Program-made: the position numbers and the translations under genes | Shown here: positions 54,092-63,000 of the stretch, in pieces | Layout: each line of letters starts with the position of its first letter | How positions within the stretch are numbered: position 1 is the stretch's first letter | The notes under the pieces: generated by a model | Seen by the model: the letters and a program-made list of their open reading frames with translations, nothing else | Databases searched by the model: none | Told to the model about the DNA's origin: nothing | NCBI RefSeq assembly: GCF_002699205.1 | Contig: NZ_PABT01000038.1 | Span: forward strand, 1 to 64,000 | Source: Allomuricauda sp. | Lineage (GTDB): Bacteria; Bacteroidota; Bacteroidia; Flavobacteriales; Flavobacteriaceae | Direction: 5' to 3' | DNA: 64,000 nt

Positions 54092-56852
54092 ATGACCTCC
54101 CCCATTCCCGACCAACCATTTGTCTTATCGTTGTCCCCAAGGGTTCCCAAAATTGCAATAACCCTACTATTATTACTTTTCAAGGTGGGGAGTTATGCCC
54201 AGACAAATGCGGAGATTACTTTACAGGGCACCTTGCTCAATCAAAAAGATTCCATACCTATCCCATATGCCACGGTATTGGAAGTCAATTCAGGAACGTT
54301 TGCCTATACCGATCAATCCGGAGGCTTCACGCTGAACGGGTTGCAATCCACATCTGTACGGCTTCAATTTTCATGTCTTGGATTTCAAACCCGTGATATA
54401 CTTTTCGAAATCACTTCTCAAAATCATCAATTTTTTTTAAAAGAAGCTACGTTCAACCTGGATGACGTAGTAGTGGTCGGCAAGGAACTGAAGGCTGGAT
54501 CATCCACGATGATCGGCAAAAAGGCCATTGAACACACACAAGCGGTAAGTTTAAACGATCTCTTCCAATTGCTTCCCGGTCATCTTGCCGTGGACCCAAA
54601 TTTCTTAAGCCCCCAGCAACTGACCCTTAGACAGGGATCTGCGCTTTCCGCTGCAGATAAGGCCAATGCACTGGGAACCCAAATCGTAAGCGATGGAATC
54701 CCCCAATCCAACAATGCCGATTTACAGACCGACGTCAATATCCTCAACTCAAGCCCAGGTTCCGACCCCCTTTTTCCTTCCGTGGCCGGCAAAGGGACCG
54801 ATCTGCGGGAATGGTCAACGGATAATATAGAATCAGTAGAGGTAATACGGGGCATTCCCTCCGCCAAATACGGGGATCTTACTTCCGGGTTGGTTCTGGT
54901 GAATTCAAGAATTGGAGCATTTGACCCCGAACTGGTCTTGAGAATGAACCCACAATTGGTTCAGTTTGCTTTCAACCTTGGCAAGCAACTCAATCAAAAA
55001 AACAGTATCAATATTGGCGCGGATTGGCTTGAGTCCAATGACGATTTACGAAATTCCACCTCTTCCTACCAACGGTTCAACGGTCAGGTGGCATGGCAGC
55101 GTATGGGTGACCTATTAAAAATCAGGCAAATTGGAAATGTTTCCTACGGTTACGATAAATATGAAGGGGAAAGTACAACACAGGCCTTGAGCCTGAGCGA
55201 ATACAGTAGCAGGAACTGGCGTTTCAGGTGGAATTCCAAAATCAGCTTAAGCAAACCGGGCAAGGTATTAAAAGCCGCGTCCATACAAACAGGTGTAAAT
55301 TTTGCAACCCAGAAAAGCTATTACCAAGATTTAATTACCCGTGATCTATACCCCATTTCCGTGGCGTTGACAGATACGACAATGGTCGGGCAATATGGCC
55401 GTAGTGAGTATCTGAACCAGACTACCATCGATGGCAAACCTTTGAACATTTACAACCGCATAGAAGGAACATGGTCATTTAAAGGGTTGTTGGGGGGGGC
55501 ATCACCGTTTTACTGCAGGGTCGGAATTCCGATATGATGAGAATTTTGGAAATGGCCGGCAGTTTGACCCACTGACCCCACCGAGACAGAATTACAGCAT
55601 GGGGGACAGACCAGATGATTGGGATGAAATTCCGGGAAAAGATCAGTTGGGAATTTATTTGGAAGATAGAATCCGTACCAAATTATTTGCCAGGGAAGCG
55701 ATAGTTTCCATGGGATTGCGGTGGGACCGGGTATCCACCAAAACATTGTTCGCCGGCAATGTAGGCGATATGGTTTCGCCACGGATCAATCTGAATTGGT
55801 CGGTACTTGACCAACTCTCCCTAAGAATGGGATGGGGCAAAGCCTCTAAATCCCCTACCCTCTCCCAGTTATATCCGGGCAAACGATACTTTGACCTGGT
55901 CAACTTCAATTATTTCGCCAATGACCCTGCGGAACGATTGGTCGTGATCACGACGAAGGTCATCAACCTTAACGACCAACCCTTAAAACCCTATACCATG
56001 AACAAATGGGAAGGGGGTTTTACATTCTCCAATGCACATTGGGACATTACAGGTACCCTTTTTTATGAAAAAACGGACAATGCCATCAGTTATGTACGCC
56101 AAGCCGTCCCCATGCAGTACGATAAATATCAAATAGATTATGAACGTGATGGGCAACCGCCTGTTTTGATGTTGGAGCCAGCCAGTACAGCAACCTTTTT
56201 TGCCGGGGTGGATGTGCCTAGGAACAACCTGACCATCATCAACAAAGGATTTGAATATACTTTATCCTCCCCAAGGTTGGACGCCATAAACACAGAAGTT
56301 TTGTTGAACGGTGCATGGTATTTCACCACCAGTCAAAATCACGGACAAATTGCGGAATCGTCCTTTATATATGCCAATGCCTCCAGTCCCACGCGCATTC
56401 CGCTTTACGAAAAAACAGGCAATGTGGAATCCCAACGTCTCAACTCCAGTTTACGGACAGTAACACATATCCCACAAATAGGTTTTGTGGTCTCGACCCT
56501 TTGGCAGGCCATTTGGATTGACAAGTCAACATCAGGGGTGCTCAGTGAATACCCTACCGGTTATGTAAATACCCAGGGTGAGATCATAGCACTGACCCCG
56601 GAACAGGCAAGGTCGGAAGAATTTAGCGACCTCCGTAGGGTACTGGCCGATGCAAGGCAAAACAGCTACCCTTCCCTGCATTTGTTCAACTTGAAGGTAA
56701 CCAAGGAATGGAAGGACAAAAGTAGGTTTTCGTTCTATGTCAACAATATCTTCAACCACAGGCCATTGCACCAAAACGATGCCAGTGGAACATTTGTCCG
56801 AAGAAACCCACCAACAACATTTGGATTGGAAATCATCTATAAAATCAATTAA
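54092..56852 (+). pseudogene. TonB-dependent receptor, out of frame at an eight-G run (possibly phase-variable)
   Basis: Frame 1 runs 54092-55537 and frame 2 continues to 56852; joining them by dropping one G from the run at 55492-55499 gives a 919-residue receptor with no gap ('GLLGG' then 'HHRFTAGSEFRYDENFG'). Signal peptide ~residues 1-37; carboxypeptidase-regulatory-like domain ~40-125 ('PYATVLEVNSGTFAYTDQSG'); plug domain to ~290 ('DNIESVEVIRGIPSAKYGDL'); barrel to the final 'GLEIIYKIN'. As drawn, the product would end in the barrel and be non-functional. A start at 54041 would lie in the operator and is unlikely. Ligand not visible; zinc or a zinc chelate is inferred from its operator and neighbours. 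DUF4876 lipoprotein follows two bases on. Confidence 0.9.
55492..55499 (+). repeat. Homopolymer of eight G that breaks the receptor frame
   Basis: Flanked TTGTT-G8-CATC. Seven G (or ten) would restore the receptor. Such runs slip in replication and are also a usual place for sequencing errors. Confidence 0.85.
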
Positions 56853-56854
56853 AT

Positions 56855-58078
56855 ATGAAACACAGACTAAGTAACCTCTCGATTTTTACACTGGGCCTAT
56901 TGTGCTCGCTTCTTTTAACCAATTGCAGCAGTGATGACGGCTCTTCATCCGGTGATTTGATAGTCACCGTGAACTACCCCGACAACTATGCCGAACAACT
57001 TGCCCCAAATGTCACCGTAAAAGTGACCAATACGTTGAACGGTAAGGAAAGTACCAATGAAACCACAGATCTGGGCGTCGCTTCGTTTACCGGTATCACC
57101 CCAGGGGACTATACCGTAACCGCCAGCATTTCATTGAGCAGTTCGGAGGCCGAAGCCCTAACGGGAATTGCCGAAGAGGTTCAATTAAGTGGCGTGGAGT
57201 CCAATGTTTCCCTAATGGCCGGACAGGAAGTCTTGGTCGAGATCGACCTAAGCGGGGGGCAGTTGGGAAACCTGGTCTTCAAAGAAGTATACTATACAGG
57301 CTCCAAAACCCCTTCCGAGGGCAACTATTTTTCCGATCAATTCATAGAGATCTATAACAACTCCACAGAGGTCATCTATCTGGACAACCTATATATTGCC
57401 GACATCTACGGTGTTTCTGGACTTATCAATTCCGGTAATGTACCGACCGAATTCCAGGATGACCAAGACCACGTTTATGCGAACAGTATCTGGAGGATAC
57501 CTGGTAGCGGAACGGACCACCCATTGGAACCCGGTAATAGTATCATCATTGCCCAAGATGGTGTGAACCACCAACTAGAGGAGCTGAACCCCAATAGCCC
57601 GGTGGACCTATCGGATGCAGATTGGGAAACATACAACGAGCGTGACGACAACAGGGATGCGGATGCCCCGGAGGTACCCAACTTGGAACGTATGTACTTC
57701 ACAGGAGGTTTTGATTGGTTGGTCACAGTTTTCGGCCCTGGTCTTGTCATCTTTAAAACCGACGATTTTGAAAGCTTGGAACAGGTCCCCTATCCCGTAC
57801 CGGAGTATGCCGACTTCATGGATCCACGGGTCAAAATTCCAAATGAATTGATCATCGATGCCTTTGAAGCCTTAAAAGACGGTAACAGTGGTTCGTTCAA
57901 ACGTGTCCCCGTGGCCTTGGATGCAGGTTTTGTATATGCTGACGGCACCTATACAGCCCAGAGTTTCAGGAGGAAAGTGTCCACGGTCATTGAAGGTCGA
58001 ATAGTCCTGAAGGACAGCAACAACTCTACTGAGGATTTTGAAAAACTGGATACACCAACACCAGGGTCATTGGATTGA
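56855..58078 (+). CDS. DUF4876 lipoprotein
   Basis: 407 residues. Lipobox LLLTNC (Cys24) then a Ser/Asp-rich linker. Residues ~35-135 are a beta-sandwich of the carboxypeptidase-regulatory/transthyretin type ('GVASFTGITPGDYTVTASIS'). From ~140 on comes the DUF4876 core ('VFKEVYYTGSKTPSEGNYF', 'DQFIEIYNNSTEVIYLDNLY'). Members sit beside TonB receptors in Bacteroidota and are thought to be surface lipoproteins that help ligand capture. It starts two bases after the receptor stop, so their amounts should be linked. Confidence 0.88.
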   Translation: MKHRLSNLSIFTLGLLCSLLLTNCSSDDGSSSGDLIVTVNYPDNYAEQLAPNVTVKVTNTLNGKESTNETTDLGVASFTGITPGDYTVTASISLSSSEAEALTGIAEEVQLSGVESNVSLMAGQEVLVEIDLSGGQLGNLVFKEVYYTGSKTPSEGNYFSDQFIEIYNNSTEVIYLDNLYIADIYGVSGLINSGNVPTEFQDDQDHVYANSIWRIPGSGTDHPLEPGNSIIIAQDGVNHQLEELNPNSPVDLSDADWETYNERDDNRDADAPEVPNLERMYFTGGFDWLVTVFGPGLVIFKTDDFESLEQVPYPVPEYADFMDPRVKIPNELIIDAFEALKDGNSGSFKRVPVALDAGFVYADGTYTAQSFRRKVSTVIEGRIVLKDSNNSTEDFEKLDTPTPGSLD

Positions 58079-58096
58079 CCTATCAATTAAATTTCA

Positions 58097-59449
58097 ATGA
58101 ACAAGGTTCTAGTACTTCTGATTTCCTCCATTTTTGTTGGACCGATATGCGCACAGCAGGTTCAGGATTCCACGGATTATGGACATGTGGCCATTGCATC
58201 CGGTCTATCCAATGGTTCATTCCATAGGGCAATGGGCTCGGAACAATCCTATACGATCGGTTTTGAAACGGAGGGCAAAACAACCATTAGGGCATGGCAG
58301 CTCAAAGGTCGGTTCGAATATCAAAAACAGACCGATAAAGATGTACTGTTTTCAGGAGTACTAGATCCTTATAATGGCAACCCCTTTATTTGGGGTGACA
58401 CCATTAGTGGCAAATGGGAGCATAATGCCCTTGACTCCTATGTGGACCTTACATTTCCGCAAACCAAAAACCATGTGTTCGGCCTTTCCATTACTTATAA
58501 AAATTCCACAGGAGCACGGAACAATGGTCCCAAACCTTTTTATAGGTACAGAAATATCAACATAAACCCTAGGGTAAAAACCTTCCTAAAGGGTGATGAG
58601 CATCATTTTATCATTGTGGGGCTATCCTATACATCAGCATTTGAGGAAAATGAAATTGGATATTATACCACCAACGATACGTACCTAATTAGGGGCAGGG
58701 GGTATGGTTCGGCCCTAAAAGGTCCGATTCAATCTTTAGATCGGCGGCGAAGGGCAAACCATTATGGTCTGGACCTAAATTGGAGCTATGCGAATACCTG
58801 GGAAATCCACTTGAAATCGCAATACCGGCAGGACAACATAAAAGATGGTTTGGCCAGCCCCAGTGAAGACGGGAGCTACACCGAAATCTTAGGTGTTGGG
58901 GAAATAAACTATGCCACATCCAATGCTGGATATGGACTTTTATTGAACTACCGTGCAGGGAGCACGGACGATGCTGTCTTTGGCTTTGAAAACAGTGAAT
59001 ACCAGCAATATAGTGCCGTATTCTCCGTAGATTTGGACCGAAACCGTCAACGTGTTCATATCCCGAAAGTATCCATTGGTCTACTATACCACAAACAGGA
59101 GGATCATATTGTGTATTCGGATTATGAGAGTCAAAACCTGACGGCCCAACTTGCGCAGGTCAATCATGTAAGGAACATAAAAATCTCTTGGAAGATCGGT
59201 TATCAGTATAATCTGGACCAGCAAAGCTCGGTTCTGTCCCCCGATGTTTTAAGTGATTTGATCTATACCCCGGATTTTGAATACCTGACCACCGATCATT
59301 TATTTGCCGGATTGCACCCTACAATTCCTTTGGGGGCCAAAGACAATGGGAAAAACAAATTTTTCATCAAATTAAAAAACAACCTACTGGCCAAAAACAG
59401 TTCTTCCATTCGATATATGGGAGAAATCGCCATAGGCTTAAATCTATAA
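58097..59449 (+). CDS. DUF6850 outer-membrane beta-barrel protein
   Basis: 450 residues with a signal peptide (~19 residues, ending ICAQ). The sequence is made of amphipathic strands with Tyr/Trp/Gly ends ('YGLDLNWSYANTWEIHLKSQYR', here shortened in meaning as residues ~215-236), and a strand-like C-terminus 'YMGEIAIGLNL' as in outer-membrane proteins. Family DUF6850 is known only by its place beside DUF4876 and TonB genes. No enzyme motif. It lies 18 bases after the DUF4876 gene. Confidence 0.85.
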   Translation: MNKVLVLLISSIFVGPICAQQVQDSTDYGHVAIASGLSNGSFHRAMGSEQSYTIGFETEGKTTIRAWQLKGRFEYQKQTDKDVLFSGVLDPYNGNPFIWGDTISGKWEHNALDSYVDLTFPQTKNHVFGLSITYKNSTGARNNGPKPFYRYRNININPRVKTFLKGDEHHFIIVGLSYTSAFEENEIGYYTTNDTYLIRGRGYGSALKGPIQSLDRRRRANHYGLDLNWSYANTWEIHLKSQYRQDNIKDGLASPSEDGSYTEILGVGEINYATSNAGYGLLLNYRAGSTDDAVFGFENSEYQQYSAVFSVDLDRNRQRVHIPKVSIGLLYHKQEDHIVYSDYESQNLTAQLAQVNHVRNIKISWKIGYQYNLDQQSSVLSPDVLSDLIYTPDFEYLTTDHLFAGLHPTIPLGAKDNGKNKFFIKLKNNLLAKNSSSIRYMGEIAIGLNL

Positions 59450-59453
59450 CAAT

Positions 59454-60311
59454 ATGCTTTCTATAAAAAAAACACTACTTGTACCCATACTGTTCACTGC
59501 CGTGTTGGTGTTGGCCAGTTGTGCTGCCACCAACCCTAATGCAAGCTCAAACAACACAACAAGAACTACCGGATTCGATACCGCTTTGGCCGATTCCATA
59601 TTAAAGATTGGTCTGGACAATGAGGCATTGTATACGCTGATTTCCGACATAAAACCCATGAGCAGTTTGATTGGGTTTACCCTACCTTTTGAAATCGACT
59701 CGGTTGAATTGATCAAAGGGCATGCACTAAATCTTGAAAAGAAAGCGAAATATGTAGAGAAAATCAAGCGTTACACTGAGGTTCTTGAAGCACTTGATAC
59801 GCAGGACTTGGATTTTGTCATGGTACCTTTCCGCATGGTATCGGATTCAACTAAATCATTTCAGGTGAATGTTATCCGAAAATCCCGAATGGACGAGGTC
59901 ATCAATAGCCATTTGGATTTCTTTGCCTATATGGGCATTGTCCCCGGTACGGACCCGGGTATCGTACTGAGCACTGTTGAAAACCAAGAACAAATCCTGC
60001 GGCTACGTGCCTATGGCTATCTGTTCGGCTATCCGGACTATGCCGTGGATTTTTTCGTCGAGGCCTACCATCAAGGCAAACAAACCAAATCCTTTGTGGA
60101 ACGGGATTTTTTTCAGATTCCGGTCTTTTCCAGCAAAACAGGACATTTTGTGTACGCCATGCCCAAGGGACATACCCCTACCGAAACGGACAGCACCCTT
60201 TATCGCCGGGCCTTGACCGTATTGGATAGGTACAGAAACATTCGGTCAACATATTTTAATGCCGATAGTACGTTCCAGTCTTTAAAATTGATTCGGGAAC
60301 TGGGGAACTAA
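59454..60311 (+). CDS. Lipoprotein of unknown function in the TonB-receptor operon
   Basis: 285 residues. Lipobox VLASC (Cys23), Asn/Thr-rich linker to ~45, then a mostly helical-looking domain ('LNLEKKAKYVEKIKRYTEV', 'GYLFGYPDYAVDFFVEAYHQG'). I recognise no family; 'FVMVPFRMVSDSTKSFQV' has no known motif. It starts four bases after the barrel gene, so it belongs to the same operon, and ends 44 bases from the convergent Fur-family gene. Possibly a periplasmic or surface partner of the receptor; that is inference. Confidence 0.8.
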   Translation: MLSIKKTLLVPILFTAVLVLASCAATNPNASSNNTTRTTGFDTALADSILKIGLDNEALYTLISDIKPMSSLIGFTLPFEIDSVELIKGHALNLEKKAKYVEKIKRYTEVLEALDTQDLDFVMVPFRMVSDSTKSFQVNVIRKSRMDEVINSHLDFFAYMGIVPGTDPGIVLSTVENQEQILRLRAYGYLFGYPDYAVDFFVEAYHQGKQTKSFVERDFFQIPVFSSKTGHFVYAMPKGHTPTETDSTLYRRALTVLDRYRNIRSTYFNADSTFQSLKLIRELGN

Positions 60312-60355
60312 ACAGTTTGAACGAACAACCCAAGGTTTTGGCCGTATGACATATG

Positions 60356-60736
60356 CTAGGAGTGACAGTCAGCACATTCCCCGACCAGAATAATCTCCGA
60401 TGATCGGATCGTGTATTCTTGTACCATGGGAATCTGGACATCAACGGGCAGGCATTCCATTTTTCCACAATGGGTACATTTAAAATGGGGATGGTCATCC
60501 GCATGCTTCCCGTCAGTGCAGCCATTGCAACGGGCATACCATTTTAACCCATCTGTGTCGTTAAAGGCATGGATAACACCATCTTCCTCCAGTCTCTCAA
60601 GTATCCTATAGACCGTGGATTTGTTCATGGTATCCTTAAGATCGTCCACTAGGGTAACCGCCGATATCGCCTTATCGGTATTATTGAACATCTCCTTTAA
60701 TATTTCGACTTTCTTGGTTTTTCTAATGACACCCAT
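60356..60736 (-). CDS. Fur-family metal-responsive regulator, probable Zur
   Basis: 126 residues. Winged-helix N-half with 'NKSTVYRILERLEEDGVIH' (recognition helix), then the metal half: 'HPHFKCTHCGKMECL' (HxHFxCxxCG) and the C-terminal 'GECADC', which together give the four-Cys structural zinc site and the His sensing site. Fur, Zur and PerR cannot be separated by motif alone; Zur is preferred because the neighbourhood holds a COG0523 GTPase, a MacB-like ATPase/permease and a His-rich loop. The palindromes at 40947 and 54017 are the obvious candidate targets. No such site was found in its own 190-base upstream gap. Confidence 0.93.
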   Translation of the reverse strand: MGVIRKTKKVEILKEMFNNTDKAISAVTLVDDLKDTMNKSTVYRILERLEEDGVIHAFNDTDGLKWYARCNGCTDGKHADDHPHFKCTHCGKMECLPVDVQIPMVQEYTIRSSEIILVGECADCHS

Positions 60737-60875
60737 ATCTCATACTTAAAAACAACCCAATAACATGGGAAAATCCTTTATAAACAATCAGCAGTCCATG
60801 ATTCGGGGCACCAGGAACCAATTGTCAAAATATCAACAGTATCCATGGTCGAACCCAAAACCTCCCCTCGACCAA

Positions 60876-60883
60876 CAAAGGTA
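60876..60883 (-). promoter_or_regulatory. Candidate -7 box upstream of the Fur-family gene
   Basis: The minus strand reads TACCTTTG from 60883 to 60876, about 140 bases before the regulator ATG, with no TTG at a normal distance. Weak. Confidence 0.25.
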
Positions 60884-60927
60884 AACCAAAAAATAAAATG
60901 GGGCTTGCCTTTGAAGTCGGCAAAAAA

Positions 60928-61611
60928 TCATTTCGCCTTAATGATATATTGGTAAGGCAGGAGGTCCACCACTACCTCAAAGGAAGTAAACCCAGCCTTT
61001 TTGAGTTCAGCGACCACCTGATCCATCGAAAGCTTATGCTCGACCGGAGGCCCCACGGGAATATCCTCTGTCTTGAAAAAATCGATGACCACCAATTCCC
61101 CCTCCGATGTAAGTCCCTTTTTAACCTTGGCAAAGTAATCGGAACGGTTTTCAATATGGTGATAGGTGTTCACGATCAAGACCATATCGACTTCACCGTC
61201 CCGCAAAGAGGGACTGTCATAGGGTATCTTGCGTAATTCTATGTTTTTAAGGTTATGCTCCGCAATGCGCTGCCCTAGGTATTGTTGGAATTCATCATTC
61301 ACGTCGGCCGCTATCACTTTGGCCCCTTTGTCGGCCAATTTTACTGAAAAATAACCTGAACCGGCCCCAATATCCATGACCGTCTTCCCCTGAAGATCTC
61401 CCAGGTACTCCATTACTTTGTCCGGCTGCTGATAGGCATCACGTTCCGGTGATTCAAAATTTTTGATGAGTCGGTCCACTGGAGTATGGTGCATATACTC
61501 ATTAGCAGAATTTTCCCCATGTTTCCCATTGTGTTCTTTCTCCTGTGCCATAATCGTGTTTGTAGTTGCGATACCCAGTAATAGGGCAATGACCATTATT
61601 TTTGTTCCCAT
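60928..61611 (-). CDS. Exported class I SAM-dependent methyltransferase
   Basis: 227 residues. An N-terminal signal peptide (~22 residues, ending IMAQ) is followed by a His/Asn/Glu-rich stretch ('EKEHNGKHGENSANEYMHHT'). From ~residue 70 a standard Rossmann methyltransferase begins: motif I 'VMDIGAGSGYFSVKLA', 'VIAADVNDEF', 'MVLIVNTYHHI' and the final beta hairpin. SAM is not expected outside the cytoplasm, so either the protein works at the membrane, or it binds a different ligand. It lies 12 bases after the amino-acid permease in the same operon and upstream of the Fur-family gene. Confidence 0.88.
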   Translation of the reverse strand: MGTKIMVIALLLGIATTNTIMAQEKEHNGKHGENSANEYMHHTPVDRLIKNFESPERDAYQQPDKVMEYLGDLQGKTVMDIGAGSGYFSVKLADKGAKVIAADVNDEFQQYLGQRIAEHNLKNIELRKIPYDSPSLRDGEVDMVLIVNTYHHIENRSDYFAKVKKGLTSEGELVVIDFFKTEDIPVGPPVEHKLSMDQVVAELKKAGFTSFEVVVDLLPYQYIIKAK

Positions 61612-61623
61612 TGTATATAATTT

Positions 61624-62925
61624 TTACGTTTTTTTCTTGTTATACATCCTTTTGTTTATATAGTACGTGGCCAATCCCAAAATAAGATTCGCCAGTCCCG
61701 CCAAGGTTTCATAAGTGTTGTTCGTGAAAACAAAGATGATCATCCATAGGGACAATACCACATAGAGTATTTGAAAAAGGGGAAACAACGGGCTTTTATA
61801 TGCCTCCCCGTTTTGATGATCCCTACTTCCACGTAGTTTGAACACTCCCATGACCACCAGTAACGATGATATGGAAAGTAGGACGCCACAATAGATCAAT
61901 ATTTGTTCAAAAGTCCCCGTTAAAATCAAAACACAACTGATGAAAAATTGGAACCAGAGTGCCCTTTTGGGGATTTCACCTTCTTTTCGAGGTTTAAAGT
62001 AGCCCCAAAGCCCATATACTTTCGCCATACTTGACGTTACCCTGGGACCTACCCATACCATGGCACTGATTCCAGAGATCAACAACAACGAAATCGCCAC
62101 GCCAAATAAGTTTCCATACTCCTCCCCCAACAGTTTTTTGGCCACGATGGCCCCTATGTCTATCTGCCCTACAAGCTCCTCCATGGGAACATTCCTTAAG
62201 AATATATACTGTAACATAACGTACAGTACGGTAACCAAAAAAGTTCCCCCTATCAATGCGATGGGCAAGGATTTGGAGGGCCTTTTAAACTCTTCCGTAA
62301 TGTAGGCCGCTGCGTTCCATCCCGAATATGAGTAACTTACATATACCAATGCCACAGCAAATGCGGCAGAACCCACTTCCTTGAAATATTCGTCCCCAAG
62401 GGCAAGGTCAATATGGGCTTGGGCAGGGGTCAGCAACCCGAACAATATGAAACCGACAATAAGGACCACCTTTAATAAGGTACCAATATTTTGAAACTTT
62501 GAGCTGGTCCTTAGGTTTTGGACGTGGACAAAGGTAATCAGTGCTATCAATGCGATGCCCACTAATTTGACATTGTCACTCCCATATGGAAAGTATTCTA
62601 CGACGGCTATTGCCGAAAGGGCTATGGGTGCGGCAAACCCAACGGTCAATGAGATCCAACCTGACAGATAACCCACCAAAGGACCATAAATTTTGGACAG
62701 AAAGGCAAATTCCCCTCCCGACTTTTTAATCACCGTTCCCACTTCGGCATAACTGAAAGCACCTGACAGTGCCAAAACACCGCCCATTACCCAAAGGGTC
62801 AATATGGCCGGGACATTGTTCAAATCTTTAAGTTGAAAACCTAGACTGGTAAATACTCCTGTACCAATCATATTGGCCACAACAATGGCCACACCCGTCA
62901 TCGTCCCTATCTTATATTTTGACAC
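61624..62925 (-). CDS. APC-family amino-acid/polyamine permease
   Basis: 433 residues with about 12 membrane helices; the N-terminus has the APC motif 'VVANMIGTGVFTSLG'. 'SYAEVGTVIKKSGGEFAFL' (residues ~57-76) and 'YSYSGWNAAAYITEEFKRP' (residues ~197-215) are the other conserved blocks. Substrate not predictable; cysteine, histidine or glutamate importers are all found in this family. First gene of an operon with the exported methyltransferase; its promoter carries a weaker copy of the operator. Confidence 0.93.
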   Translation of the reverse strand: MSKYKIGTMTGVAIVVANMIGTGVFTSLGFQLKDLNNVPAILTLWVMGGVLALSGAFSYAEVGTVIKKSGGEFAFLSKIYGPLVGYLSGWISLTVGFAAPIALSAIAVVEYFPYGSDNVKLVGIALIALITFVHVQNLRTSSKFQNIGTLLKVVLIVGFILFGLLTPAQAHIDLALGDEYFKEVGSAAFAVALVYVSYSYSGWNAAAYITEEFKRPSKSLPIALIGGTFLVTVLYVMLQYIFLRNVPMEELVGQIDIGAIVAKKLLGEEYGNLFGVAISLLLISGISAMVWVGPRVTSSMAKVYGLWGYFKPRKEGEIPKRALWFQFFISCVLILTGTFEQILIYCGVLLSISSLLVVMGVFKLRGSRDHQNGEAYKSPLFPLFQILYVVLSLWMIIFVFTNNTYETLAGLANLILGLATYYINKRMYNKKKT

Positions 62926-62960
62926 TTATTATGGGCGTTTAGGGTTATCAATATTATTAA

Positions 62961-62975
62961 TGCGTCTTTGTTGCA
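62961..62975. promoter_or_regulatory. Weak third operator copy (TGCGTCTTTGTTGCA)
   Basis: Right half-site GTTGCA perfect; left half-site TGCGTC has two changes from TGCAAC; spacer of three as in the other two sites. It overlaps the -7 box of the permease-methyltransferase operon rather than the -33 box. Confidence 0.45.
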
Positions 62976-63000
62976 AATATAGTGATTTTCCTAAATCCAA
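62974..63000 (-). promoter_or_regulatory. Promoter of the permease-methyltransferase operon
   Basis: On the minus strand TTG (63000-62998), 16 bases, TATATTTG (62981-62974), then the permease ATG 48 bases further on. The spacing is one base shorter than usual. Confidence 0.5.
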
